Assembly: GCF_029227915.1 (NCBI RefSeq)
Contig: NC_079885.1
Span: 1,488,001 to 1,552,000 of the forward strand
Direction of reading: 5' to 3'
DNA length: 64,000 nucleotides
Source: Hydractinia symbiolongicarpus
Lineage: Eukaryota; Cnidaria; Hydrozoa; Anthoathecata; Hydractiniidae
The position numbers and the translations under genes were made by a program. This document shows positions 63,374 through 64,000 of the stretch, one piece after another; positions within the stretch are counted from its first letter, which is position 1; the number at the start of each line of letters is the position of its first letter. The notes beneath the pieces were generated by a model, which ran no database searches, had not been told where the DNA came from, and saw only the letters and a program-made list of their open reading frames with translations.

Positions 63374-64000
63374 AGGGAGTAAAATCATTTCCAGAACGAT
63401 TTTTTAAATTATTTTTTCACCACTAAAACGCATAAGACTTGTAGTTTTTAAAAATGTTTTCATTTTTGATGAGACGCTGAATAAAAGCAGTTTAATCGCC
63501 GGCAAACGAAAACCTGCGATTTCCCGTAAATCCTGGACTCGGCCCGTATAGTCAAAAGTATACAAAGAAAGTACCCAGGGAGTAAACTCATTTCCCGAAC
63601 GATTTTTTAAATTATTATTTCATCACTAAAACGCATGAGACTTGTAGTTTTCAAAAATGTTTTCATTTTTGATGAGACGCTGAATAAAAGCAGTTTAATC
63701 GCCGGCAAACGAAAACCTGCGATTTCCCTAAATCCCGGACTCATCCCGTATAGTCAAAAGTATACAAAGAAAGTACCCAGGGAGTAAACTCATTTCCCGA
63801 ACGATTTTTTAAATTACTTTTTCACCACTAAAACGCATGAGACTTGTAGTTTTCAAAAATGTTTTCATTTTTGATGAGACGCTGAATAAAAGCAGTTTAA
63901 TCGCCGGCAAACGAAAACCTGCGATTTCCCTAAATCCCGGACTCGGCCCGTATAGTCAAAAGTACACAAAGAAAGTACCCAGGGAGTAAACTCATTTCCA
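63374..64000. repeat. 3-monomer derivative (607 bp) of the 4-monomer repeat, array continues off the window
   Basis: Matches the previous repeat at +607 bp. The GGACTCAGCCCG/AATTGCCGGC monomer is skipped: the CCCTAAATCCCGGACTCGG monomer is followed directly by AAAATCATTTCC. One monomer was lost by unequal exchange, or the shorter form is ancestral. The last bases are still satellite and carry a private AAGTACACAAAG near 63,960. Confidence 0.85.

Larger units (their letters stand above)
1..64000. repeat. Satellite DNA array, ~203-bp monomer, ~315 head-to-tail copies
   Basis: The same 203-bp unit recurs without a break across the whole window, always in the same orientation. Landmarks such as ATTTCCCG, GTATAC, TTTTTAAAAA and CGCCGGCAAACG return every 202-204 bp. 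The consensus is about 37% GC. Monomers differ by point changes and short indels that fall into recurrent subtypes, and the subtypes are arranged in blocks of 3, 4, 5, 9, 11, 14, 21 and about 42 monomers. No unique sequence, transposon, gene or inverted segment interrupts the array, and neither end is reached. Arrays of this kind are typical of eukaryotic centromeric, pericentromeric or subtelomeric heterochromatin, and a monomer near one nucleosome repeat length fits that. The role is inferred. I do not recognise the family or the species. Confidence 0.98.

Noticed and set aside
1-64000. CRISPR array
   Set aside because: The repeat is a continuous ~203-bp unit with no alternation of short constant repeats and unique spacers, and all parts of the unit recur.
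1-64000. rDNA spacer, tRNA cluster or 5S array
   Set aside because: No A/B-box pair, 5S-like or rRNA-like segment is recognisable in the monomer. The T6 runs could end a Pol III transcript, but there is no upstream Pol III gene.
1-64000. Telomere-proximal repeats or an LTR/transposon end
   Set aside because: No TTAGGG-, TTTAGGG- or TTAGG-type runs, no polypurine tract or primer-binding site, and no terminal inverted repeats flanking any segment.
1-64000. Naming the species or a known satellite family from the monomer
   Set aside because: I do not recognise the consensus. Any name would be a guess without a database search.

Overview
The whole window is one uninterrupted tandem satellite array. 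From the first base to the last it is a head-to-tail repeat of an AT-rich monomer of about 203 bp, all in one orientation, with roughly 315 copies. I see no protein-coding gene, rRNA, tRNA, transposon, CRISPR array, telomere repeat or unique DNA. The array is open at both ends. An array of this size, with monomer subtypes, multi-monomer (higher-order) periods and large recent tandem duplications, points to a eukaryotic nuclear genome and to constitutive heterochromatin (centromeric, pericentromeric or subtelomeric). The monomer is not one I recognise, so I do not name a species or a satellite family.

Monomer: taking the phase that starts at CGATTTCCCG, the consensus is 203 bp, about 37% GC, with about 13 CpGs by hand count. 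It has a GC-richer part (positions 1-81 and 181-203) and an AT-rich part (82-180). The AT-rich part has two T6 runs, the 10-bp palindrome TTTTTAAAAA and further T runs. Fixed landmarks are ATTTCCCG twice (3-10 and 74-81), GTATAC (42-47), GCCGGC near 185, and a short inverted repeat AATCGC/GCGATT across the monomer boundary. Length variants include 1-bp indels, a 7-bp loss, a recurrent loss of about 21 bp and one loss of about 101 bp.

Layout: (1) 1-2,961 is a mosaic of subtypes with 5-monomer (993 bp) and 10-monomer (2,028 bp) periodicities. (2) 2,962-19,737 is two nearly identical tandem copies of an 8,388-bp block of about 42 monomers, with the junction resolved to 10 bp. (3) 19,738-25,163 holds 9-monomer (1,822 bp) and 5-monomer (1,013 bp) repeats and a mosaic. 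(4) 25,164-29,628 is an 11-monomer block (about 2,233 bp) present twice. (5) 29,629-35,882 has 3- and 4-monomer periods. (6) About 35,700-47,803 has a 21-monomer block (4,261 bp) twice, with about 2.5 kb of it present a third time at a 2,841-bp shift. (7) 48,019-52,198 has 5-monomer duplications (993 and 1,013 bp). (8) 53,430-61,771 has a 5-monomer higher-order repeat (1,013-1,015 bp) in several copies, and a 2.1-kb block repeated 4,246 bp away. (9) 61,754-64,000 has a 4-monomer repeat (810 bp) that continues as a 3-monomer version (607 bp).

At the largest scale, two linked-variant monomer subtypes are common on both sides (about 2-24.5 kb and 48-60 kb) but I did not find them between about 25 and 47.6 kb. 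There, other subtypes dominate and the duplications look freshest. This resembles a younger core expanded inside an older array. All open reading frames in the window are by-products of the satellite monomer. Every comparison was made by eye. Block boundaries are good to a few bases where stated and otherwise to about one monomer.
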